This document shows positions 10,055 to 20,549 of a stretch of DNA of 64,000 bases, piece after piece. The notes beneath the pieces are model-generated. The model did no database searches. It worked only from the letters and a program-made list of their open reading frames with translations, and was not told where the DNA came from. Location: the NCBI RefSeq assembly GCF_033807575.1, contig NC_084716.1:6758001-6822000 (forward strand), read 5' to 3'. How positions within the stretch are numbered: the stretch's first letter is position 1; every line of letters begins with the position of its first letter. Position numbers and translations under genes: made by a program. This DNA comes from Cydia pomonella (lineage: Eukaryota; Arthropoda; Insecta; Lepidoptera; Tortricidae).

Positions 10055-10130
10055 GTCATATTATTTATAAAGTCAGATACCAACTTTTTAAAACTTCACC
10101 GGCATCAGTTGACTCAGCAGTCACCCTATT

Positions 10131-10359
10131 TGTAGGCGGTCCAACTGACTCCAACCCTGCTGACTGTATATCGCGAGGGGTGCAACCACATTTGTTGCAA
10201 TCAAACCATTTATGGTGGCATGGCTCGAATTATTTAAAAGAGTTTGATTATGAACATAAAAATACAAATTTGGGGGAACGTTTGGACGTACCAGAACTAA
10301 AAGGCACAAATAAGACGTGCCAACTGCCATGTAAATGTGAATGTAAAAAGTCAGTTTAA
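10131..10359 (+). pseudogene. BEL/Pao pol fragment (RNase H/pre-integrase region)
   Basis: The + strand reads PTDSNPADCISRGV followed by LWWHGSNYL, the hallmark at the end of the RNase H-like region of BEL/Pao polyproteins (consensus 'NPAD.aSRG' and 'LWW.GP.wL'). Nothing else of the element is recognisable around it. Truncated and dead. Confidence 0.75.
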
Positions 10360-10539
10360 CTTTATGTCAAAGTACTCAAACATTGATAAAATAAAAAGAA
10401 TAATGGCGCATATGTTTTAAGATTTTGCAAAAATTGTAGACTACATAAATGTCGCAAACAGAAACAACTCAGAATGCAGATACTCTCACCCTGCGTTTTG
10501 TTAAACGTAAGATGTAGTTTTTTGAAACATGTTCCATAT
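10360..10539. other. Spacer
   Basis: AT-rich; no feature seen before the gypsy LTR-like segment. Confidence 0.3.
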
Positions 10540-11052
10540 TCGTTTTGTATGACATATGTTAACGTCGTCTGTTGCCAGCCATTAGCCGATTAAAACTGAT
10601 CGCATATAAAATAACATATTTTTGAAGTGAAAACTTCTTTAGCGGCTCGGTATACTTTTTGTGATGGGGAAAAAATGTTAAACTTGCGACAGGTCGCGTG
10701 ACCGACAGATTCGTCAGATCGAAAAATCGTAAGACGGACACGTGACCTGATCGAAAAATTCCATGATGGTTCTAGTAATGATGATGATGATAGTCGTTGA
10801 AATTATGGATGGAAGTTGATTTTTCTGACAGTTAAACTTTTTAATATTAAATAATTGTAATAATTCAGAAGTGTTAAATTTTTAATGTAATATAAATTTT
10901 CATGTTTGTGTACGATAGCGCAATAAATGAATATTGTATTTTACCACATAAATGATAGTACTTTTATACTGGTAATTAAAATAATTCGTGCAAAATTATT
11001 CCCTAACCATTCCAAAATATCAAAAATGCACAACGTTTTTTTATACGATAAC
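10540..11052 (+). repeat. Probable 5' LTR of a Ty3/gypsy element
   Basis: This segment ends at ...AACA immediately before TGGTGTCAGAGAAGTGG, a typical tRNA primer-binding site, and the gag ORF follows. The interior ('gcggctcggtatac', 'gaccgacagattcgtcagatc') looks like LTR sequence. The left boundary is a guess (near 'gacatatgttaacgtcgtc'), since no second LTR is present for comparison. Confidence 0.5.
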
Positions 11053-11053
11053 A

Positions 11054-11071
11054 TGGTGTCAGAGAAGTGGT
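11054..11071 (+). promoter_or_regulatory. Primer-binding site of gypsy element
   Basis: TGGTGTCAGAGAAGTGG lies directly after the inferred LTR end. It matches the common gypsy primer-binding-site pattern TGGTGTCAGAAGTGGG except for a small insertion, and would pair with the 3' end of a host tRNA to prime reverse transcription. Confidence 0.6.
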
Positions 11072-11079
11072 ACAGAAAA

Positions 11080-11930
11080 ATGGAAGTAGAAGAATATAAG
11101 AAACTTCTGCAGCAACAGTCCCAATTGGTAGCCGTGATGCAGCAACAAATGATCATGCTGCAAGAACAACTAAAAAATGCCACATCTGCAGAGGTCTGTG
11201 TCCTGGCCGCAGCCTTTAGAAGTAAATGATGGCGATCGTTATGAAAATCTTACTTTTTTAAGAGCCGCTGGTAAGACTATTGCCTTGCTACCGGAATGAA
11301 TAATTGGAGTACCCAAAAAGATGAAACAAAAGCAGGCCTTCTCTTGAGCGCAATCGGTAGCAAAGTCATGAAAAAGTATATGGATTTTGGATTGCCTGAG
11401 ATAGAGAAGAAGAGTCGTAATAAATTATTAGCAAAAATGGAACAGGCCATATTTCAAAAAACAAATGTAATATACTCGAGGTACTTGTTCAATATCAAAA
11501 ACCAGAATGAAGAAAGCTTTAACGAGTATTTACTGACTCTAAAGAAACTGGCTAAGAGATACAATTATAAGGAATTCGAGGAAAAGATGTTAGGAGACAT
11601 AATTGTTGTGGGAATAAAGGATGGTGAAGTTACCAATGAGTTATTGAAAAAGCAAGACCTAACTTTAGAAACAGCCATAAACATTTGTCGTGCTTCCGAA
11701 GATGCAGTTGCTCAAGTTACAGATTTACAGAAATCAGAAGCAGTTAACAAGATTTCCAAGAACAAAAAGCCTAATGATGACACACCTGAGAAGTGTAAAG
11801 TATGTGGAGGTATTCATATGTAACAAAAGAAAGTATGCCCACCTTAGGGACAGCGTTGGGGTGATTGTGGGTGACAAAACTTTTTTAAAATTTGTAAGAA
11901 AAATACATTTCTTCCCAAATACATGTTGAA
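11080..11930 (+). pseudogene. Ty3/gypsy gag with zinc knuckle remnants
   Basis: From ATG 11080 the reading starts with a Gln-rich coiled coil (KLLQQQSQLVAVMQQQM), then shifts frame near 11190-11300 and continues at 11296-11823 as a retrotransposon Gag domain: MNNWSTQKDETKAGLLLSAIG, FNEYLLTLKKLAKRYNY, DLTLETAINICRASE. It ends with the start of a first CxxC-H knuckle. A second, badly mutated knuckle follows in other frames. At least two frameshifts and a stop disable it. Protease and RT do not follow. Confidence 0.75.
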
Positions 11931-11943
11931 ATGTTCAAAAATA

Positions 11944-12425
11944 CCAAAACGGTAGCCATTGTCCTCACTTATCGATGTTGTCATCGCATTGTATGCGCAA
12001 AAAGTTACGTAAGCTTTTATGAGAATTTTCGAGGGCACCTATGGACCGATGGTGATATGCCGCAGAATACTGTTTATCAATACTCAATAACTTACAAATC
12101 TCTTCCATGACTGAAGACATGAATCCCTCTGTCAGTCGCTATTGCCTTAGGTGTACCGTATCTTAGTATTCTTACTATAAAATTAACGCTTAACGCTTTT
12201 GCGGCGGTGACGGTGTGCTTTGCTGCTTAAGCATACGCTTCCACGTACTTACTGAGTTCGCATTGTATAGTCAAAATATATACATTACTATCTATGTCCT
12301 TGTCCAAAGGGCCGACTACCTATGTCTAAATATATTTAGTAAAATTCCGACTCAACTGTTGACCTTATTAGCCATTGGTTCTTTTAAAACAACACTTTAC
12401 AAACATTCTTTCATCGTAAATATTT
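11944..12425 (-). pseudogene. Ty3/gypsy integrase fragment, inverted relative to gag
   Basis: The - strand segment carries KYVEAYA, then FIVRILRYGTPKAIATDRG (the 'YG.P..I.TD.G' second catalytic region), followed in shifted frames by a block around ENSHKSLRNFLR and a WLPFWYF-like end, matching the integrase core where the catalytic Glu lies in '(L)E..H'. Multiple stops and shifts are present. Because gag is on + and integrase on -, with RT missing, the element is rearranged. Confidence 0.65.
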
Positions 12426-12874
12426 TCTCATCATTGTCGACAATAATTAATAATTGAGGACCGGTCCACTCTTTCCTTGAATTTATTTCAGTCGAAGTTT
12501 ACTTTTAGCTGATATCTTGTACTATCATTTAACAATAAAAAAGTACAGGCCAAAACGACCTCGTTTTAAAAAGACAATGTAAAATAAAGTAAATTTTTTA
12601 TGACAATTTTTATCATTGTTATTTGTTATTAATCCTCGAGTATAACAGTCATGCTTGAAATTTATGCCCTAATTCATAAGCTATAACGACTGCTTTTTTT
12701 AAATGTGCGATAGATAAATGGACAGATAATGGTACATTAACCAAGTGCAGTCGTGTTTGGCGTCATAAAACTTTGAAGGGGGTACATATTAAAAATGGTT
12801 GAGAAAAAACATAGGTATGGGGGACGATTTTTCGATAAAATTCAATGTACTATACGTGGTTAATGGCTCCACTA
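12426..12874. other. No gene seen
   Basis: AT-rich spacer with no feature I can support. Confidence 0.35.
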
Positions 12875-13113
12875 TACGTGGACCAACACATTGTATATAA
12901 ATATATATGCTGTAACCAATCCTTTGTTTTGTAAAGTAAAATGTTTATTACTTACTAACATACCTTTTATTTTCGAATCGTGTAGAGCTGATTTCAAGTA
13001 CGAGATTAAGTCTTCTACGACTGAAAATGGTTTATTGTGAGTTGCTAAGAATCCGCTAATTCTAATTTCTGCATTGGTGATATTCAAGTGAATATTTTTT
13101 TGGAAGTAAACAA
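12875..13113 (-). pseudogene. DUF4371/hAT-like transposase fragment
   Basis: The - strand reads NITNAEIRISGFLATHNKPF then SVVEDLISYLKSALHDSKIKGMLV, the 'aE...FiaeHNlpf...dhl..l.k..fpDSkI' block of DUF4371-type hAT proteins. Just after it a possible splice donor appears. On the other side of the inserted mariner-like element (14486-14570) the same gene appears to continue upstream with VGATARLKQLSVSLNPTEVK. The gene is fragmentary and split by the insertion. Confidence 0.5.
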
Positions 13114-14485
13114 TACAGGGTGTTTGGTGCATTGTTAGCCAAAAAAAATTGGAGGATTGCTGGGGTTATTTTCTATCACCTTACGCCCTCTAAAAAATTC
13201 TTGGGCAAACGTATAATTTTTTTCGTTTTTCTTGTAATTTATGAAAAATCTTCAGGGCCGATATGCTTAAATTTCATTAAAAAAATATTAGTTATGGCTA
13301 AGATCCTTTCATCAACTGCAACATTGTGTCGAACCACAATTCCTCTCGGTTCATTTACGTTCAAATTACCAGTTTCCCTTAAGCGTCGGTAAGTGTTTTG
13401 AAACGTATTGCGGTTTGGTAAGCGTCTATTGGGGAATCGTTCCTGGTAGATTCTTTGCGCTGCTCGTGCTACACCATCAGCTTTACCGTATGCCATCAAC
13501 ATGTCCGCATATTCTTCATTCGTAAAGGCAGCCATTTTTGAACGATCAAAACTCAACAAAACAGAGATTAACAAAAACAACAGAAAACTAACAAAAAAAA
13601 CAACAGTACTAAGATCGCAAATGCTTCAACCACAAGAGACAGTCAAATCACGACTAATGTCTAATTGATACCACCACCACCCCCCAGGTTCATCTTTGCT
13701 GGGTTCTTGGGTTAAACGTCGAGTAAAAGAGAGAGACAACTGCACTTAATTGTGCTGTGTAAGAGAGAGATAGCAGTATTTACCTGCTTCGCACGTGTTG
13801 TTTTCATGATTTTTTCCTTATCTTATCATGCCTAATCGCTTACGCTCAAATTTGTGAAAGTTGACCTTGAAGTCCAAATTTACGAAAGATAAGTTTCAAA
13901 TCTTTACAACCTGTAGATCAACCTGTGTGTTGAAAGAAAATGGGGACTTCAAAGCTGTCAGCAAAAGGGAACAGTGTCAATGTTTGAATCTCGATAACTT
14001 TACCGTTGCGTTCGTTACTAAATCGTGAAAAAAATTAAGTTTATGAAAGGTTTTTTTAAGATAATTGTACATCGTTAGAAAGAACACAAAACACAGTTTT
14101 TTTTAAAACAGTTTCATGACCGCTGTCTGTTTAATTTTTTTTTCATTGCAAATCAAAGTTGACTTTAGACTAAATTTTTACACGTTGTAAACATGAAGGC
14201 CAATAAAAAAAAAAAATTAGACGTTACGTGTCAGTAAATTTGATATTATTCGAGCCGTGCAACGTTAGAGATTACGATGCAGTAAAAATTGCATCTCTTT
14301 ATCACTTACTTATTTTTTAAATCAAGTTTAAGCATATCGGCCCTGAAGATTTTTCATAAATTACAAGAAAAACGAAAAAAAATTATACGTGGACCCAAGA
14401 ATTTTTTAGAGGGCGTAAGGTGATAGAAAATAACCCCAGCAATCCGCCAATTTTTTTTGGCTAACGATGCACCAAACACCCTGTA
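13114..14485. mobile_element. Non-autonomous DUF4817-type mariner relative (13116-14483), TA duplication
   Basis: Inverted repeats of about 160 bp start CAGGGTGTTTGGTGCAT at 13116 and end with the complement at 14483, flanked by TA on both sides. It contains only the N-terminal helix-turn-helix part of a transposase and about 750 bp of non-coding DNA, so it cannot supply its own catalytic enzyme. A copy of its flanks without the element exists near 19093-19200, with the joint at about 19119-19120. Confidence 0.88.
13239..13535 (-). pseudogene. DUF4817 helix-turn-helix domain, transposase N-terminus only
   Basis: From ATG 13535 the reading is MAAFTNEEYADMLMAYGKAD, then AAQRIYQERFPNRRLPNR and RRLRETGNL. 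This matches the DUF4817-type HTH found at the N-terminus of a mariner-like transposase group in insects. The full-length protein at 16308-17378 shows the related HIGDMHFVYGLCNGNARAAA...YPDRP. After about 85 residues the frame runs into the inverted repeat and ends. No DDE residues are present. Confidence 0.7.
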
Positions 14486-14569
14486 TTTATTTTATTTTCT
14501 ATTTTTACTTCTGTGGGATTTAATGACACTGATAACTGCTTTAAACGGGCTGTTGCTCCAACTGCACTT

Positions 14570-15026
14570 AGCCATTTTGTTGTCTACTGGGTAAGGTCTA
14601 AGGCCTGTACCGAAAAAAAACTGTAAATTTCAAACCCCTCTAATTTTGTTTCTAAGCAAGATGATTACGGCATTTTTACCGCGATAAAAAGTCTTATTAT
14701 TATATTATATATTCCAATATAAATAATTATGTTTTAACGCTGTTCGACTTAACACCAGTAATAGAAGAGATGACTAAAAATTGGGCTTTTCCAAAAAGCA
14801 AGAAAATTTACAACATCCTATGTAGTGTGCCTGATTTCGAAACACTAAAAATTAACTCGAAGTTTCGTGTTATTCATAATAAATAACTAATTTAGTATGT
14901 TGTCTTTTGAATAGAGGCCTCGAAGCGGCAGATCTCTAGGAACAAGTAACTCTGGGCCCATCTCAAAGATTGCTAATAGAATTTGCGAAAACGAAGCATG
15001 CCTGTCATAATTAAATTAAATTAAAT
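14570..15026. other. Probable LINE body remnants, no gene supported
   Basis: AT-rich. It ends in an ATTAAATTAAATTAAATT run (15008-15028). It may belong to the LINE whose C-terminus follows, but I cannot show this. Confidence 0.3.
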
Positions 15027-15262
15027 TCGACCCCAAGCTACTACTAAGTGGAAGACGAAAACATAGAGTTGTCTCAGTACCCAGTAGTAATTCAGCTTAT
15101 GCTAGGAGACAATATGATGTACAATCTGCGGTCTTATATAATAAGATAAATAGTGAACTAAATATTTATTCGAAAAATTTATACGAGTGTAAACAATTAC
15201 TTTGTGATTGGTTATATACATTAGACTACAGTAAGACTGAAAATTTGATTCAAAAATAATAA
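15027..15262 (+). pseudogene. LINE RT C-terminal fragment
   Basis: A + strand reading without stops contains RQYDVQSAVLYNKINSELNI and CDWLYTLDY before a stop near 15260. This resembles the extreme C-terminus of CR1/jockey-superfamily LINE polyproteins. The 3' UTR probably runs on through the CA repeat to the TTATTATTATTA-type tail near 18100-18140, split by the 15.65-18.05 kb transposon. Confidence in the exact family is low. Confidence 0.4.
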
Positions 15263-15357
15263 TAAAAGTTGGATCTTATTTCATGTAAATTAAGGATAAA
15301 ACTCTATTTACCTAATAATTTAATATTGTAATTTAATAACCCAACTGCTAACATGAA

Positions 15358-15416
15358 CACACACACTCACAACATACACACACACACACACATACACACA
15401 CGCGCGCGCGCGCGCG

Positions 15417-15509
<93 letters not shown>
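15358..15509. repeat. (CA)n / (CG)n microsatellite
   Basis: About 150 bp of nearly pure CA dinucleotides, with an internal CGCGCG stretch at 15400-15417. The open frames across it on both strands (Thr-His or Cys-Val repeats) are artefacts. Confidence 0.97.
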
Positions 15510-15512
<3 letters not shown>

Positions 15513-15646
15513 TAGCTTGCAATTTTGTTACTTAGTTCTTTAGTTTTAGTTCTTAAGATACTCAATGTAGTGTTATACTCAAATCATATTAAAATGTTCT
15601 AATTAGTTACCAATTGGAAGAGCGAGACTTTCTGACACAGGTTCTA

Positions 15647-18053
15647 TACGTGTGTCCCAGGGAGAAGTGACCGGCGGAAGTAGGTCGATTATTTGCGCAA
15701 AATTATCGATAAAAAACATTACTTAGGGGGGTCTATCGACAGAAGTTTTTTTTTAATCGTCATTTCTTTTTTTTTTGTAGAAACGGCTGACTTGTTGCAC
15801 TTTTATTCAAATATTTCGGTTGTTTAAAGTTTATTTGTCATTCTGATTGATTTTATTTATTGCTATTACTGTAACATATCCTCTTAGTTACAAAAAAAAA
15901 TAAAAAAACGGGGATGGACGCTAACGACAAACTTCAAATTCTAACCAAAAATTTGCCATTTTTTTATTAATTTGGCTCTAAACTCAAAAAAATGTCCCAT
16001 AAATGTTAAAATTTTATGTTTTAATATTAAAGCCCATGGTTTTCTCTAAAACTTAACTGAACAATGCATTACGATATTATCAATACTTTTCGAAATACGA
16101 CTATTTGAAAATGAGCCTTCACGCGGTTTGAAAAAGGGTAACGCAGGTAAAATCAATTGTCTCTTCCATTCGCCTCCCCTCTCCGTCGCCAACAGGCATC
16201 GTCCCTACCTACCTATCACTACCTACTACTTCTTTCGCCTCGTAAGTTTAAAAATAAAACAAAATCTTACTTCTTACTATTTATTACTTAACATTTACAT
16301 ACATAATTTAAAACTGTTCAAAATGACCACCGTTAACTGTCACGCAGGCTAGAGCTCTAAATGAGATCCTTTGAGTAGCACGGCGTATTTCAGCTGCATT
16401 TTCTGCCATTTCTGCCGCTGCAGTTTCAATCCTTTGTCTTAATTGTTCTCTGGATTCGATAGGCACCGCGTACACTTTTTGCTTTAAATAGCCCCAAAAA
16501 TAATAGTCCAGGGGTGTTAGATCTGGTGACCTCGGAGGCCAAGCCACTGGACCGCCTCTCCCAATCCACCTAGGATAATTTTCTGTAATAAAGGCACGAA
16601 CATTATTCGCATAATGTGCTGGGGCTCCATCCAATTGGAAGTACAGTTTGCGTCTCGTCAACAATGGGATGTTTTCTAATAACCCTGGCAAGTCGTCACG
16701 CAAAAAGTGTAGCATGGCGTCTGCGTTAAGCCTTCTTGGCAATTCGAACGGGCCAATAAGTAAGTCGTCAATCATTCCAGCCCACATGTTAATTGAAAAT
16801 TCGTGTTGGAATCTTGAGTCTCTTACCGCGAAGGGATTTTCCGCTGCCCAGATGTGCAAATTTCTGTAATTCGTTATGCCGGCTCTAGTAAATGTTGCCT
16901 CATCGGTCCAGAGAATGGTTCGTAGAAAATTCGGATGAAGCCGGTGCTGGCGTAATATCCACGTACAGAAAACCAGTCTCGGCACGCTATCGTCTTCAAG
17001 TAAGTTTTGAACCCGTCGATAATGATATGGGTGAAGACCTTCTTTTTTCAATATTCGCCAGACTTTCGTTTTTGTTATGCCAAGTCTTGTAGCAATCCTG
17101 CGAATGCTCAGTCCTGGGTCCGCTGTCACTAAACGTAGCACTTCCTCGTCATCATCATCATCACGAATAACTTGTACAGGTTCATTTCTTCTTCGATTTA
17201 AACCCAATTGACATAATTCGCGATGTACTGCAATAAAGGAGCGATAACCAAGGGCGGGCCGGTCCGGATATTGTCTTCTGTACTCTTCCGCAGCAGCACG
17301 TGCATTCCCATTGCATAAACCATACACAAAGTGCATGTCACCAATATGCAATGGTGGTAAATTTGCAATTCTGGCCATTTTTAAGTTTTAAACTTAAAAA
17401 GATGGAAAAATAGAAATACGTAGCGTCACGAACACAGGGCACGGTCGACTAACGATGATAAAAGCCCATAAATACCACAAGGACCGACGACGCCTGTTGG
17501 CGACGGAGAGGGGAGGCGAATGGAAGAGACAATTGATTTTACCTGCGTTACCCTTTTTTCGAACTGCGTGAAGGCTCATTTTCAAATAGTCGTATTTCGA
17601 AAAGTATTGATAATATCGTAAGGCATTGTTCAGTTAAGTTTTAGAGAAAACCATGGGCTTTAATATTAAAACATAAAATTTTAACATTTATGGGACATTT
17701 TTTTGAGTTTAGAGCCAAATTAATAAAAAAATGGCAAATTTTTGGTTAGAATTTGAAGTTTGTCGTTAGCGTCCATCCCCGTTTTTTTATTTTTTTATTT
17801 TTTTTTGTAACTAAGAGGATATGTTACAGTAATAGCAATAAATAAAATCAATCAGAATGACAAATAAACTTTAAACAACCGAAATATTTGAATAAAAGTG
17901 CAACAAGTCAGCCGTTTCTACAAAAAAAAAAAGAAATGACGATTAAAAAAAAACTTCTGTCGATAGACCCCCCTAAGTAATGTTTTTTATCGATAATTTT
18001 GCGCAAATAATCGACCTACTTCCGCCGGTCACTTCTCCCTGGGACACACTGTA
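15647..18053. mobile_element. Full-length mariner relative with ~560-bp inverted repeats (15649-18051)
   Basis: TA flanks both sides (15647-48, 18052-53). The left end reads C-GTGTGTCCCAGGG and the right end, on the opposite strand, CAGTGTGTCCCAGGG. The two arms pair almost perfectly for about 555 bp (15649-16203) and 566 bp (17486-18051), far longer than the roughly 30 bp usual for mariner. Between the arms lies one intact transposase gene with only about 100 bp of spacer each side. Near-identity of the arms and an intact ORF suggest recent activity or gene conversion. Confidence 0.92.
16308..17378 (-). CDS. DUF4817-type mariner-superfamily transposase, intact (356 aa)
   Basis: An uninterrupted 356-codon ORF. 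The N-terminal HTH (about residues 10-60, HIGDMHFVYGLCNGNARAAA) is followed by a second HTH (about 85-120, GLSIRRIATRLGITKTKVWR). The catalytic core has WTDEATF (first Asp, about residue 170), FQLDGAPAHY (second Asp) and WPPRSPDLTPLDYYFWG (third Asp, in PLDYY). I count 40 residues between the second and third Asp, so DD40D rather than mariner's DD34D; insect DD41D-type (rosa-like) elements are the nearest group known to me. It would cut and paste DNA at TA in the nucleus. All catalytic residues are present. Confidence 0.93.
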   Translation of the reverse strand: MARIANLPPLHIGDMHFVYGLCNGNARAAAEEYRRQYPDRPALGYRSFIAVHRELCQLGLNRRRNEPVQVIRDDDDDEEVLRLVTADPGLSIRRIATRLGITKTKVWRILKKEGLHPYHYRRVQNLLEDDSVPRLVFCTWILRQHRLHPNFLRTILWTDEATFTRAGITNYRNLHIWAAENPFAVRDSRFQHEFSINMWAGMIDDLLIGPFELPRRLNADAMLHFLRDDLPGLLENIPLLTRRKLYFQLDGAPAHYANNVRAFITENYPRWIGRGGPVAWPPRSPDLTPLDYYFWGYLKQKVYAVPIESREQLRQRIETAAAEMAENAAEIRRATQRISFRALACVTVNGGHFEQF

Positions 18054-18640
18054 TACCTACTAGAAGGTCTCAACCCCTTGTATTATTGTATCATTTTATA
18101 TTGAATGAAATAAACTTTATTATTATTATAAACTTTATTATAATTATCGTAAAAACTGAGGTAGATATATGCGGCTAAAGTGCAAATAACTACGATGAAA
18201 GACAATTCAGTTCTTCGTACGAAGGTTAGGATAACTAAAGTTACAGAAAATGTGTGTTACTTAAGTCTAGGCCAATTCGAAAATCATACAATTTTCTTCA
18301 TTCAAAAATCGCAATTGGTCGTTGACATAGAATCTAGTAAGAGCTTCAAACGTCCTGCAGTGCCGTTCTCTCAGCCATTATTGGGCTCAAATCAAAAGTG
18401 TATTAAAAGAGAAGAATGAAACAGCCAAAAAACATAAACAATTCCAGCAGGTGACGGGCTGATGCAGGCAAATATGAAAAACGGGTCCGTAAAAGCTGCT
18501 ACTGAATGCGCTAGGAAGAAGCTGCCTATGACTTTTCCAGAAAAAAATATGAATAAAAAAACTGACAAATATCTAAATTAAGTCTCTTTTTATTGTAGTT
18601 ATTCTAAAAACCCTAGTTTGTTCTCAATCGCATCAGTTTT
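18054..18640. other. LINE 3' tail-like DNA and unknown spacer
   Basis: Bases 18060-18150 ('gaatgaaataaactttatta' repeated) look like a LINE 3' UTR ending in a TTA-rich tail, probably the continuation of the LINE at 15.03-15.26 kb. A + strand ORF at 18180-18419 (79 codons) has no recognisable domain. Confidence 0.35.
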
Positions 18641-18845
18641 TTTCATTTGAAATTACCAGTTTTTTTCGGTACACCCCTTAAGCCAAGTCGAAAATTCTGG
18701 ATCCACGTTCCCATGCTGTGCGGTACTTCTTGCGTCCGTGGTCTTGTGTTCCGGCCACTTTTCTTTTTTTTTTTTGGAGTTGACGCAGGTTAATGTCCCT
18801 CGTCCTCGTCCTGATCAGACGAATCAGACGACGTCATATTTTCTG
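18640..18845 (-). pseudogene. Possible N-terminus of a hAT/DUF4371-like protein
   Basis: The - strand has a 3' splice-like TTTTCAG just before an ATG opening MTSSDSSDQDEDEGH. A little further on, in shifted frames, comes KYRTAWE...PEFSTWL, which resembles the 'K(Y/F)R..W......F..WL' zinc-finger-like start of DUF4371 hAT proteins. Frameshifted and short. It may belong to the same old gene as 12875-13113. Confidence 0.3.
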
Positions 18846-19066
18846 AAATAATTTGATAGGTAATACAAATCTTGCTATGTAGATATACCGGTGTGAAGTT
18901 AGCGGCCGATGATAACCTGACTAAATTAAGAATGTATGTATATTTTCAACAAGAATACTGTTAAAACAAGCAGAACCGCAAAATCTCTACTTATAAGTAA
19001 ACAAATCTAAATATTATAAAGCGCTAATAACCAGAAATGCACTTTAGCCGATAACTTCACAACTTA

Positions 19067-19217
19067 GCAGCCGAAGTGGTTTTTGATATCCAAGTGAATA
19101 TTTTTTTGGAAGTAAACAATTTTTTTTTTTTTCTATTTTTACTTCTGTGGGATTTAATGACACTGATAAGTGCTTTAAACGGGCTGTTGCTCCAACTGCA
19201 GCCGAAGTGGTTTTGGA
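19067..19217. repeat. Short captured segment (19085-19198) between 17-bp direct repeats
   Basis: GCAGCCGAAGTGGTTTT occurs at 19067 and again at 19199. Between them is about 113 bp matching the two flanks of the 13.1-14.5 kb element (13093-13113 joined to 14486-14566) without that element. This is an unoccupied-site paralogue, and the flanking repeats look like a target duplication or patch repair. Confidence 0.7.
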
Positions 19218-20549
19218 TAAATTTGTCATAATTTCTGCATCTTAGACAACAAGCAATTAGCTATCAAATAACCCTATTTCTAGGGTGATACTCGACGGCA
19301 TATAAGAGTGACAGAGGCGATAAAGAAGAAACATCAAGTTTCTATGAAAAAGTGCATTCATTCAAGATTTGCTGCAATCTTCGCATAATATAAGTTACGT
19401 GAACGTAATTGTGATTCGTATCGCATCCGACTCACGAGGTAACCTTATCTGGACCCTTTCCGGTCACATGCCCGCAGTAAATACAATTATAGAATTCAAT
19501 CGTTGTTAAACTGTTTTTTAAGAGTAGAATCTTCGATGTTGAGGAACGTCACTTGATATATTCTTATTGTAAAATACCAGGGGCTCTGATTTCCTTAAAC
19601 ATCATTCAGTGAAATGGGTATGGCCACCATTCTATGTATTGGATTTGTCTCTTCTTCATGATAATTTTCTCTGTTTAATTTCGTAGGTCTGGTTTTAGTA
19701 ATTGCATGTATCTAATGATTTTGATATAATTTCCATCCTTAACAACTGTGCATTTTATTATTATTTTTGCCCCTTCAACACGTTTGTCTTTAAATCCCAA
19801 AATATTTTCTATGGGAGCATTGCTCACCAGCTTTTCTTTCAACAAGTTAGTCCTTCTGTTATAGCGTATGGAATAGCGAAGGTTCATAAAACGAGTTGTG
19901 ATTTTATCCAATATCGTTAAATTCAGTCTGATCTATAACTTGTACAGCACGTTTGTAGAATGCGCTATTTCTGAATATGGAAGTCTTGATTTTGTCATCT
20001 TTCGACACAGACGTACCTGTAGTCCCCATGTTTATAACGGATTCCATTGTTTGAGCATCAAGCTGACAAAGTAATATAATATTTTCTTGCGCGGTTGTTG
20101 AATCCGATGAACACTAGGGATTGTAATATCGGACGGTTTCCAATTCCGGAACTGATTTTCGATTTTGGGTCCCTATTCCGGAATTCCGGAACTGGTTCCG
20201 AAATTGGGTGGCACCATATTTTTATTAGATTTTTTTATAGAAAACAACAAAAAATGTGAAATTTTAATACTTTACGTTTATCAAATGAACATTAATATTG
20301 TTTCAATGGATCTTAATTTGAAGAGAATTCCTCAAAAAGTTTGTACATTTCTTAGATAGATGTAACAAAAAAAAAATGTGATTTTTTTATTGCATATTAT
20401 TAAAAGGTTCCTTACAATTCAGGATATATACATTATTTCGGGATTTGAAGTGTAATTTTATGTGTAAAGTGTATTTAATTGAGTTGGGACAAACACAATT
20501 TCCTTTTTTGTTACTATAGCTTAAGTAGGAATTATTAATAAGTAATAAC
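19218..20549. other. No gene; possible hAT end near 20114
   Basis: Over 1.3 kb without a convincing gene. A - strand ORF at 19675-19911 (78 codons) is unrecognised. 'tagggattgtaatatcggac' at about 20114, followed by repeated TTCCGGAA motifs to 20200, looks like a degenerate hAT-type end, but I find no partner end. Confidence 0.3.

Noticed and set aside
15320..15535. Open frames of Cys-Val or Thr-His repeats
   Set aside because: They are translations of the CA microsatellite and carry no coding signal.
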